Shown here piece after piece: positions 28,404 to 36,221 of a stretch of DNA of 64,000 nt (position 1 is the stretch's first letter; every line of letters begins with the position of its first letter). The notes beneath the pieces are model-generated. The model was given only the letters and a program-made list of their open reading frames with translations, was not told where the DNA came from and did not search any database. The DNA is from UBA11986 sp963734955 (GTDB lineage Bacteria; Bacteroidota; Ignavibacteria; UBA10030; UBA6906), in the NCBI GenBank assembly GCA_963734955.1, contig CAVTJO010000006.1, forward strand, positions 372,001 through 436,000. Direction: 5' to 3'. The translations under genes and the position numbers were made by a program.

Positions 28404-30568
28404 AGTTCGCCATTTTCATACTTCTTTTGTCCACCCATCTCTCTTACGCGCAAACCGGCACGATTAAGGGTAAGGTTGTCGCGAAGAACACAGGAGAACC
28501 TCTCCCGGGTGTCAACGTCCTTGTCCGGGGAACAACTCGCGGGACTGCGACGAACCTGAATGGTGATTTTGAGCTTTCCAGTTTGGGCGTGGGAAAGTAC
28601 GACCTTCAGTTCTCTCTGGTGGGGTATCAGCGAGAAGCCCGTTCCGGTCTGGAAGTTGTTGCGGACCGGACATTATCGCTCAGGATAGAAATGACTCAAG
28701 CGCCGATTCTTGGTGAACCCATTGTGGTGACAGCGAGCAAACGTGCCCAATCGCTGCAGGATGTATCTGTGAGCGTTTCAACCATGGATGCTGCGAGTAT
28801 TGAACGCAGGAATGTGATCACGTTGGATGACGCGCTGCGTCATGTGCCCGGTGTGAATCTTACACAGGATCAGGTGAACGTCCGGGGCTCAAGCGGGTAC
28901 AGTCGCGGTGCGGGAAGCAGGGTTCTTCTCCTGGTCGATGGTATCCCGTTCATAACAGGCGATACAGGGGAGATCAATTTCGAAGTGATCCCGATGGGTG
29001 AAGTTGAGCGGATAGAGGTCGTGAAAGGTGCTGCTTCAGCGCTGTATGGCTCCAGCGCGCTCGGCGGCGTCATCAACATTATCACCAGAAGAATCCCGGA
29101 GCAGCCGGAAACGCGCATACGCTCATACGGCGGATTCTACAGCGGCCCATCGTTCGCGCAATGGGACTGGAAAGGCGGAACACGGTTCCTTGACGGCCAA
29201 TCGTTCAGCCATTCTCAGTCATTTGGCAATGCAGGGTTGCTCCTGTATGGCTCGCGGGCGGCCGATGATGGGTACAGACAGAACGACTTTCGACGACGGT
29301 ACAACGGGTATCTTAAGCTCAGTGTGGATATTGCACCAAACGATGCCATCGTTTCCACGTTCAACATCATGCACCAGAGGCGCGGGAGCTTCCTCTATTG
29401 GAAGGATATTGATCATGCACTCGTTCCTCCGGATGTTGAGCAAGGAAACTTTGTAGAGTCGAACCGGTTCTTCCTATCCGGGCAATACACCCACACAGCC
29501 TCCAGCAGTTTTCTGACCATCGCCCGCGCAATGTGGTTTCACAACAAGTTCGATGACGCGGTTGACACAGTCTCCCACACATCCCGTTCGGACGTTGTGC
29601 GCGGCGAGGTACAGGCGACATGGTATGCAGATCCGTCGAACATCATAACATTCGGTGCTGAGGGGAATACCGACAACGTGAACGCGAACCTGTTTGGCAC
29701 ACGATCGGGGGCCGGGGTGGCATTCTACGCGCAGGATGAAATTGAAGTTGTGCATGATGTGAAAGCAACGATCGGAGCAAGGTTCGATTTCGAGGACCTG
29801 GATTCTCTTGCGACCATGAGCCAGCTTAATCCGAAGGCGGGACTTGTCTACGCTCCAACCGACGGTACCGCCTTCCGCGCATCATTTGGCAGAGGATTCC
29901 GGGCCCCTGCGGTCGCTGAGGCATTCGTCACGACAACGCTCAACGGGTTGCCGATCATCCCCAATCCAAAGCTACAGCCTGAACGAAGCTACACATACGA
30001 AATTGGCGTGAGCCAGATCGTGGGAAGTTCAGCCTGGCTTGATCTCGCCTTGTTCCAGAGTGACTTCGACAATCTGATCGAGTCGGGGTTCACACCGCAA
30101 TTTCAGGGACAGTTCAATAACGTCACGAAAGCGAGGATTCAGGGAGTCGAGGGCTCGGCGAAACTCGGCTTGTTCGATAACTCGCTGCTCATCGATCTTG
30201 GCTATACATATGTGTGGCCGAGAGACCTGACCATGAACGATCTCCTGAAATACAGGCCGCGTCATCTTCTGTATGTTGAAGGACTTGCTCGCACTGGCGC
30301 GCTCGATGTTGGTTTGGACTTTCGATTCATCAGCAGAGTGGAGAGAATTGACGAGGAGTTCGTCACACTTGGGATCGTCAGGGACGGTGACCGGCGGGTT
30401 GCATCATATGTCACTGATCTTCGGGTTGGGGCAGACTTCAACCAGTTCGATATTCCTCTCACCGCACGACTCAATATCAACAATGTCTTTCAGTACAACT
30501 ACGTCGAACTTATCGGCAATATTGCACCACCCCGCAGTTTTGTGCTGACCCTTGAGACAAAGCTGTGA
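28400..30568 (+). CDS. TonB-dependent outer-membrane receptor with CarboxypepD_reg-like domain
   Basis: A 722-residue receptor. A signal peptide ending in SYA is followed by the beta-sandwich domain (GKVVAKNTGEPLPGVNVLV) at residues 20-105. A TonB-box-like stretch GEPIVVTASKR follows, then the plug with VNVRGSSGYSRGAGSRV, LLLVDGIPF and ASALYGSSALGGVINIIT, and a barrel ending SFVLTLETKL. The plug organisation (EVVKGAASALYGSSALGG) resembles siderophore, cobalamin or metal receptors more than SusC. The ligand is not known. It is translationally coupled to the upstream lipoprotein. Confidence 0.88.
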   Translation: MKFAIFILLLSTHLSYAQTGTIKGKVVAKNTGEPLPGVNVLVRGTTRGTATNLNGDFELSSLGVGKYDLQFSLVGYQREARSGLEVVADRTLSLRIEMTQAPILGEPIVVTASKRAQSLQDVSVSVSTMDAASIERRNVITLDDALRHVPGVNLTQDQVNVRGSSGYSRGAGSRVLLLVDGIPFITGDTGEINFEVIPMGEVERIEVVKGAASALYGSSALGGVINIITRRIPEQPETRIRSYGGFYSGPSFAQWDWKGGTRFLDGQSFSHSQSFGNAGLLLYGSRAADDGYRQNDFRRRYNGYLKLSVDIAPNDAIVSTFNIMHQRRGSFLYWKDIDHALVPPDVEQGNFVESNRFFLSGQYTHTASSSFLTIARAMWFHNKFDDAVDTVSHTSRSDVVRGEVQATWYADPSNIITFGAEGNTDNVNANLFGTRSGAGVAFYAQDEIEVVHDVKATIGARFDFEDLDSLATMSQLNPKAGLVYAPTDGTAFRASFGRGFRAPAVAEAFVTTTLNGLPIIPNPKLQPERSYTYEIGVSQIVGSSAWLDLALFQSDFDNLIESGFTPQFQGQFNNVTKARIQGVEGSAKLGLFDNSLLIDLGYTYVWPRDLTMNDLLKYRPRHLLYVEGLARTGALDVGLDFRFISRVERIDEEFVTLGIVRDGDRRVASYVTDLRVGADFNQFDIPLTARLNINNVFQYNYVELIGNIAPPRSFVLTLETKL

Positions 30569-30677
30569 CGTATCCTTGATCTGATTTCCATGTCTTCCGC
30601 ATAGCACGGTCTTTTCTTGGCGAGGAATCCTCACCTCAGCCTTCCTCATTTTGCATTTCACTCTCCCCTTCACTACT

Positions 30678-30705
30678 TTGACAGGAACATTGAACCATTT
30701 ACTTC
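30678..30705 (+). promoter_or_regulatory. Weak candidate promoter before the TatD/radical-SAM gene
   Basis: TTGACA at 30678-30683 is a perfect -35 box, but the best -10 at 16 bases, TACTTC (30700-30705), is poor. It lies 20 bases before the GTG start, so the message would be nearly leaderless. Confidence 0.3.
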
Positions 30706-30724
30706 ACCTTGTTGCATGTAGTCT

Positions 30725-32131
30725 GTGTTCATCGATTCCCACGCACATATCACTTCCGAACAATTTAATCAGGATCGAGAAGAGACGATTCAACGGGCAA
30801 TCGATGCCGGAATCGACTTCATTGTGAACCCGGGAACGAATCTTGAAGATAGTCGAAATGCTGTGGCCCTTGCCGAGAAGCACCCTCAGGTCTATGCGTG
30901 CGTTGGCATTCATCCCCACGATGCAAAAAAGGCCGACGCCTCAGGGTTCAAGGAAATCGAGGCGCTAAGCAAACATCCCAAGGTTGTGGCAATTGGAGAG
31001 ATTGGGCTTGATTATCACTACGATTTCTCGCCGCGAGATGTTCAGGCAGAAGTTTTCAAGACCCAGGTTGAGATAGCGCAGCGTCGCGATCTTCCAATAG
31101 TGATCCATACCAGGGAGTCAAATCAAGAGACGATCAAGATTGTGGAGGATGCCCTGGCAGGTGCACCTCAGTGGCGCTCGCACATGGCAACTCCGCACAG
31201 CAGATACCCTGCACCGAAGGGCGTCTTCCACTGCTTCTCGGGCGATTCTCAACTGGCGTGGAAAGTCATCAACCTTGGTTTCTATGTCTCCCTTCCCGGC
31301 ATCGTCACATTCAAGAATGCCGGCCTCGCCGCCGAGGTTGCCGGACGTGTTTCTGCCGAGCATTTTCTTCTTGAAACGGACAGTCCGTACCTCGCTCCCG
31401 TTCCCCACCGGGGTAAGCGCAACGAGCCCGCGAACATTTCCCTGATTGCAGCAACGATTGCTTCTCTCCAACACCTTTCTGTTGACGACATTGCGCGGTC
31501 AACGAACTACAACGTGTATAAGCTCTTCGGCATCGGAGAACCCGGCAAGCCCCGGATCACGTACACGCTCAAGAACTCACTCTACATCAATCTCACAATC
31601 CGCTGCAATGCCGACTGTGTGTTCTGCGATCGGAAGGGTGAGGCTGTCATCAAAGGAGCGAACCTCCGGATTGAACAGGAGCCCACGGCATCAGAGGTGA
31701 TTCGTGAGATTGGCGATCCTACAACGTACGATGAGATCGTCTTCTGTGGTTTCGGTGAGCCGACCATTCGTCTCGAAGAGCTAAAGGATGTCGCCCGATG
31801 GGTGAAATCGAAGGGAGGAAAAACCCGGCTGAATACCGATGGTCATGGAAACATCATCAACAAACGCAACATTGTGCCGGAACTCGCGGGCTTGCTCGAC
31901 GCTGTTTCGATAAGTCTGAATTCCACCGACCCGAAGCAGTACGGTGAGTTGATGCGATTGGATGGCCAGAGGTTTTTTCCTGCAATGATCGAATTTGCCA
32001 GGGAGGCCGTGAAAATGATCCCCAGAGTTATCATGACGGTTGTGGATTTGAACGACGTGGACAAAGAAAAGGCCCGCCTCCTCGTTGAGGAAGAGATCGG
32101 CGCAACCTTCTACACACGTCCGTACTTTTGA
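30725..32131 (+). CDS. TatD-family metal-dependent hydrolase fused to a radical SAM domain
   Basis: A 468-residue two-domain protein. Residues 1-270 are a TatD-type amidohydrolase-fold DNase/hydrolase: HxH in DSHAHIT, Glu in GEIGLDYH, His in IVIHTRES and FHCFSGD, Asp in LLETDSPYLAP. Residues 280-468 are a radical SAM domain with the cluster motif CNADCVFC (Cys 294, 298, 301) and the glycine-rich CGFGEPTIR. Separate radical SAM proteins encoded beside tatD are a recognised group; here the two are one chain without a stop or frame change. The reaction of the radical SAM part is unknown. The start is GTG 30725, which gives the canonical TatD N terminus MFIDSHAH. Confidence 0.88.
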   Translation: MFIDSHAHITSEQFNQDREETIQRAIDAGIDFIVNPGTNLEDSRNAVALAEKHPQVYACVGIHPHDAKKADASGFKEIEALSKHPKVVAIGEIGLDYHYDFSPRDVQAEVFKTQVEIAQRRDLPIVIHTRESNQETIKIVEDALAGAPQWRSHMATPHSRYPAPKGVFHCFSGDSQLAWKVINLGFYVSLPGIVTFKNAGLAAEVAGRVSAEHFLLETDSPYLAPVPHRGKRNEPANISLIAATIASLQHLSVDDIARSTNYNVYKLFGIGEPGKPRITYTLKNSLYINLTIRCNADCVFCDRKGEAVIKGANLRIEQEPTASEVIREIGDPTTYDEIVFCGFGEPTIRLEELKDVARWVKSKGGKTRLNTDGHGNIINKRNIVPELAGLLDAVSISLNSTDPKQYGELMRLDGQRFFPAMIEFAREAVKMIPRVIMTVVDLNDVDKEKARLLVEEEIGATFYTRPYF

Positions 32132-32193
32132 CTCTCCCCGGCCCAGGCTGACGCCTTTCCCGGACTCGGAACTCCGTAATTGTCACTCGCCAT

Positions 32194-32222
32194 TTGCCTC
32201 TGTCATTAAGAAATTCTATATT
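32194..32222 (+). promoter_or_regulatory. Sigma-70-type promoter of the HEAT/cyclophilin gene
   Basis: TTGCCT at 32194-32199, 17 bases, TATATT at 32217-32222, about 100 bases before ATG 32322. The intergenic stretch 32132-32321 shows no other feature. Confidence 0.7.
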
Positions 32223-32321
32223 TGCGGCGGTGCGGCGTAATCTTTCCCCTACTCTGTCCGCCACCCATTCTGCAACGTACGAAGTTTACCGGCACTCACT
32301 TCAGCGATCTTTCTTTTTCGA

Positions 32322-34385
32322 ATGAGAACAGCATCGTTGCTTGTACTTGTTGTCCTGTCTCCACTCTCATTCTCTGCCCGGCCTGTCTCGCAAGAGACTC
32401 TTCGGCAAATCCTCGTCGCTCAGGATTCGCGGGACGCCATGACATTGCGCAGGTTTCTACAAGACTCGAGCGCCGCAGTCAGGGCAAAGGCCGCGTTTGC
32501 CGCGGGTTCGGTTCAGGATACTGCTCTCGTTCCCGGGCTTGAAGAGCTCCTGGATGATGTCGATGTCGGCGTGAGACAGGCCTCCGCATTTGCGCTCGGA
32601 CAGCTGAATTACACCATCGATTCCCTGAAACGTCGCGAGGTTGCAGCACAACTCCTTGTTCATCTTAAACACGAACGCAACGAGCTTGTCACGTCAAGGA
32701 TGATCGAGGCTCTTGGAAAGATGGGTGATGCGGCAAGCCTTTCCGTCCTGCTCTCTCAGGCGAACGACGACATCTCGATCGAGGTTCGAGGGGAGGTTGC
32801 CTTGACAATCGGTCGGTATGCGTACCGGGCGATCAAAAGTACGGAAGGGACTTCCTACGCTGCTCACGCTTTGGAAACCGGAGAAGGCTGGAGGGCGGCG
32901 TACGCACTCTTCCGGATTGGCGACAGAAATCTGCTTACACAGTACACACAACAGATCATCAAAGCTGCGTCGGATGAAAACCCGGACGTGCGAATGTACA
33001 TTGCGTCCGTGCTCGGGAAAGTCCTGCCACCATCTTCCGATCCTGAGCCGATCATCACGCTTGCGGGGAGCGATCCCGACTGGCATGTCCGGTGCAACGC
33101 GGCAAAATCGTTGTCACTATATCCAATGTCCGACTCCTCCCGCATCAGTGATCTTATCATCCAGATGATTACTGATACGAACGAACATGTATCTCTCTCA
33201 GCATTGTCTGCCACCGGTGGGATAGGTGGAACGCCGGCAATTGGTGATCGCATTTTTGAGGTTCTGCAACAAGTTGTCTCGAATGAGAGAGGTAATTCAT
33301 GGAGGCGGCAGCGTGAAGCGGCGATTGCGCTTGCCCGGCTGAAAGGGAAAGGAGCACTTGGGTTTCTTGCCCGGTGCAGGGAGAATCAAAAACTCTCGAC
33401 AAGTATCTACGTTGAGGCTCTTGGGAATATTCCTGCGGATGAAGGTCGTCGGATCCTGATCCATGAAGCCCGGGCGAAAGACCCGGGCATATGTCGCCTT
33501 GCCCTGGAAGCGATGCTCAACGCCTCAAAGCTCAAGCAACCCGATGGTGTAAACAGAGAGGACCTTCGGGCAAGTTTCATCGATGCATTGTCTTCGAGCG
33601 ACATGCCTGTGATTGTCACTGCGGCAGGAGCATTGTCCGACTCTCTCTTCGCTTCGCCCTCTTGCGTGCCAAACCTGCTGGATGCGCTTCACAGATTTCG
33701 GGCGTCACCGGAAACAGAGTCCGTCGTTGCAGTCATCGAGGCGCTCGGTGCTATTAAGGACAAACGGGCAACCCAGCCACTGGAGGGCTTGTTGAGAGAT
33801 TCCAACTACACTATCGCGCTTGAAGCGGCCAATGCCCTTGAGAAAATCACCGGCGCATCATACCGGCAAACTCTCGTCCGCCCTCAATTACCATCCCATA
33901 CAAATGTTGATTGGAGTCTCCTTGACTATGTGAAGAAACATCCGTTGGCAACCATAAAAACAGCGCAGGGAGTTGTTACGATGGAGATGCTTCCGGAGGA
34001 GGCCCCGTTTACCTGCATCAATTTTGCATCGCTCATCAAGAGAGGGTTTTTCAACGGCCTTACATTCCACAGGGTGGTGCCGAACTTCGTTATTCAGGGG
34101 GGCGATCCACGGGGAGACGGATGGGGCGGACCGGGTTACAGCATCAGATCAGAATTCGGGTACGAACATTACGACCGCGGTGCCGTTGGCGTTGCGAGTT
34201 CAGGGAAGGACACCGAAGGGAGTCAGTTCTTTGTCACGCATTCCAATCAACCGCACCTCGATGGGCGTTACACCATTTTTGCCAGGGTGATTGGGGGGAT
34301 GGATGTTGTGGATAGGATTCAGGTCGGCGATACCATCGAGACGATGACGTTGACAGACACTGCCGGGCCACACGCAGACCACTAG
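32322..34385 (+). CDS. Exported HEAT-repeat protein with C-terminal cyclophilin-type PPIase
   Basis: A 687-residue protein with a short signal peptide (TASLLVLVVLSPLSFSA). Residues 25-530 are HEAT-type repeats (units such as VRAKAAFAAGSVQDTALVPGL and VGVRQASAFALGQL). Residues 540-685 are a cyclophilin-type peptidyl-prolyl isomerase. The PPIase core FHRVVPNFVIQGGDPRGDG is intact, including the catalytic Arg of FHRV, and TEGSQFFVTHSNQPHLDGRYTIF follows in shortened form. Cyclophilins speed cis-trans proline isomerisation; the HEAT array probably recruits clients in the periplasm (inference). The last four bases overlap the convergent DUF4835 gene. Confidence 0.85.
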   Translation: MRTASLLVLVVLSPLSFSARPVSQETLRQILVAQDSRDAMTLRRFLQDSSAAVRAKAAFAAGSVQDTALVPGLEELLDDVDVGVRQASAFALGQLNYTIDSLKRREVAAQLLVHLKHERNELVTSRMIEALGKMGDAASLSVLLSQANDDISIEVRGEVALTIGRYAYRAIKSTEGTSYAAHALETGEGWRAAYALFRIGDRNLLTQYTQQIIKAASDENPDVRMYIASVLGKVLPPSSDPEPIITLAGSDPDWHVRCNAAKSLSLYPMSDSSRISDLIIQMITDTNEHVSLSALSATGGIGGTPAIGDRIFEVLQQVVSNERGNSWRRQREAAIALARLKGKGALGFLARCRENQKLSTSIYVEALGNIPADEGRRILIHEARAKDPGICRLALEAMLNASKLKQPDGVNREDLRASFIDALSSSDMPVIVTAAGALSDSLFASPSCVPNLLDALHRFRASPETESVVAVIEALGAIKDKRATQPLEGLLRDSNYTIALEAANALEKITGASYRQTLVRPQLPSHTNVDWSLLDYVKKHPLATIKTAQGVVTMEMLPEEAPFTCINFASLIKRGFFNGLTFHRVVPNFVIQGGDPRGDGWGGPGYSIRSEFGYEHYDRGAVGVASSGKDTEGSQFFVTHSNQPHLDGRYTIFARVIGGMDVVDRIQVGDTIETMTLTDTAGPHADH

Positions 34386-35293
34386 CCGCCGCTTCTCTTG
34401 GCGCGATACTCGTCATATGTCTTTTGATGACCCGGGTCGATCGCATCGAACGTGAGATACACCGATGGATCCGGATAGCTCTGAAACGTGTCTGCAATTT
34501 CCATGTATTTCGTGTCGAAGAACGATCTGATCACAGCGCTGCGCGGATCGACCATTGCCCTGGTCTTTCCTATCAGATTAAGGGCTTTGAGGATGTTGCT
34601 CCATGCTCTTTCCGGATTGATCGAGAGCGAGTCAAGCCCTTCAAAGTGATAGATGTATGAAGCGGCGCGCACCGGAGCAAACTTGGCATCATTCAGTTCA
34701 TCGATAAACTGCACCCTGCTGAAGCCGCTCTTCGACGGCAGCCAGCCCTTCTGTCCATTGGAGCGTCCGAGGCTTGCAACATCGGCAGCACGCTGAAGAT
34801 AGGGTGTGCCTGAAAGCTTGTCATAGGTGTCATAGTCATATCCGAGAATCACATACACGTAAAAATCCAGGACGCTGGCAAGATCGTTGAACGTGTATGA
34901 GCTATGATTGATCGGACGGTTTCTTACGTAGGTGAACTCCCACGTCTCGTCAAAGATCCTTATGACCGCGCTGTTCTTGTCGGACTTGTACACCTTGCGC
35001 CTGCTTCCGACGAACACCTGCGCAGAGTATCGATTTTCACCGACAACACTTTGAATAAAGACATCAAAATTGCATTTGATCCTTTCTTGCTGATCACCTT
35101 GGTCGTTCCAATTGTAATCATTCAAATATGATGTGATGTCCGAGTTGAAATCCTGCAGCAGATCTCTGTTGGTCGAGGCGATAGACTCGTAGTTCACCGT
35201 GACCGTGGCATCAATCTGCTGGGAGAACAATGCCGAGGGGGAAAGTGATAGCGTGGTGATCAGTAATGAAAGGACAACACTTGTTCTAGTCAT
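34382..35293 (-). CDS. porD: DUF4835 family protein (type IX secretion PorD-like)
   Basis: A 303-residue exported protein. The signal peptide (RTSVVLSLLITTLSLSPSALFS) precedes a body that follows the DUF4835 pattern: IDATVTVNYESI at the mature N terminus, LASVLDFYVYVILGYDYDTY in the middle, and AASYIYHFEGLD near the C terminus. Reference annotation names Bacteroidota members PorD, a component linked to type IX secretion, but its exact role is unsettled. ATG at 35293 is chosen because a signal peptide follows at once and GAGG is nearby; the frame stays open upstream without meaning. The promoter at 35342-35370 fits this start. Confidence 0.72.
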   Translation of the reverse strand: MTRTSVVLSLLITTLSLSPSALFSQQIDATVTVNYESIASTNRDLLQDFNSDITSYLNDYNWNDQGDQQERIKCNFDVFIQSVVGENRYSAQVFVGSRRKVYKSDKNSAVIRIFDETWEFTYVRNRPINHSSYTFNDLASVLDFYVYVILGYDYDTYDKLSGTPYLQRAADVASLGRSNGQKGWLPSKSGFSRVQFIDELNDAKFAPVRAASYIYHFEGLDSLSINPERAWSNILKALNLIGKTRAMVDPRSAVIRSFFDTKYMEIADTFQSYPDPSVYLTFDAIDPGHQKTYDEYRAKRSGG

Positions 35294-35341
35294 CAGGAGC
35301 CTCTCGTGTCTGACGTTAGGTTCTGTGCGATGGTGCGCTCC

Positions 35342-35370
35342 AATATAAACCTTTTGCGTGAGGCTATCAA
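35342..35370 (-). promoter_or_regulatory. Sigma-70-type promoter of the DUF4835 gene
   Basis: On the minus strand TTGATA (35370-35365), 17 bases, TATATT (35347-35342). The start codon at 35293 is about 42 bases downstream of the expected transcription start. A weaker opposing site (TTGCGT at 35354, CATACA at 35376, 16 bases) overlaps it and could serve the divergent PorV-like gene. Confidence 0.75.
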
Positions 35371-35402
35371 GAAAGCATACAAAACTCTGAAGAGGAGGGA
35401 CT

Positions 35403-36221
35403 ATGAAACCAGTACTTCTCGTTCTCCTCATGTCAGTTGGTGGAGACGCGTTTGCTGCATTTGAGCACCTACCACGAGGTTCCGAAGCGGTCGCTCTGGG
35501 TGGGGCGGCTGTGGCAGTATTGAACAGTCCCTGGACGGCATTCTCCAACCCCGGAGGTCTGTCAACCCTCGAAGGACGGACACTTTCGGTCTACTACTCA
35601 CCCCAACCGTTCGGACTGAACGAGCTTGCACACGGCTCTTTTTCATATGTCGAGCCGACTTCGATTGGAGCGTTTGCCGCCTCCGGCTCACGCTACGGCT
35701 TTGAGCTGTACCGTGAGATCGATCTGCAAGCTTCGTATGGCGTGGGATTGAACGACCGGTTTTCCATGGGTGTCACGGTGCATTACTACCATCTCAGCAT
35801 CGCAAGGTATGGTTCTGCGCATTCGTGGGGAATTGACGTGGGATTGCTCGCGCAAATAAGCGACGAGATCAAGTGGGGGTTTGCAGCTCTCAACGTCAAT
35901 GCTCCGACCATTGGAGCGGCACGTGAGAAACTTCCGCAGGTGTATGTCACCGGACTGGCCTATTCTCCAATTCCTGAAGCATCTCTCCTCGTCGATATTG
36001 AGAAGGATGTTCGGTACCCAACAGAATTGCACGCGGGAGTTGAGTATGTGATCCTCGATCTGCTCTCTCTTCGGGCAGGTACAGTAAGTGATCCCTCGGT
36101 GCTAAGCGCGGGGGTAGGGATACGTTATTGGATTGTCCAACTCGACTATGCGTTCACGAGCCACTCGGAATTGGGTGCCACCCATCAAATGTCATTGTCC
36201 CTCTACCTGGGTGAACTGTAA
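35403..36221 (+). CDS. PorV/PorQ-like outer-membrane beta-barrel protein
   Basis: A 272-residue protein with a signal peptide and a predicted barrel of about 14 strands. The N-terminal pattern PRGSEAVALGGAAVAVLNSPWTAFSNPGGLS is the hallmark of PorV/PorQ/UPF0164 outer-membrane proteins (FadL-like), some of which shuttle type IX secretion cargo. The strong GAGGAGGG ribosome-binding site sits seven bases before ATG 35403. The next gene begins directly after its stop codon, so the two are an operon. It is divergent from the DUF4835 gene, which supports a shared envelope or secretion theme. Confidence 0.65.
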   Translation: MKPVLLVLLMSVGGDAFAAFEHLPRGSEAVALGGAAVAVLNSPWTAFSNPGGLSTLEGRTLSVYYSPQPFGLNELAHGSFSYVEPTSIGAFAASGSRYGFELYREIDLQASYGVGLNDRFSMGVTVHYYHLSIARYGSAHSWGIDVGLLAQISDEIKWGFAALNVNAPTIGAAREKLPQVYVTGLAYSPIPEASLLVDIEKDVRYPTELHAGVEYVILDLLSLRAGTVSDPSVLSAGVGIRYWIVQLDYAFTSHSELGATHQMSLSLYLGEL

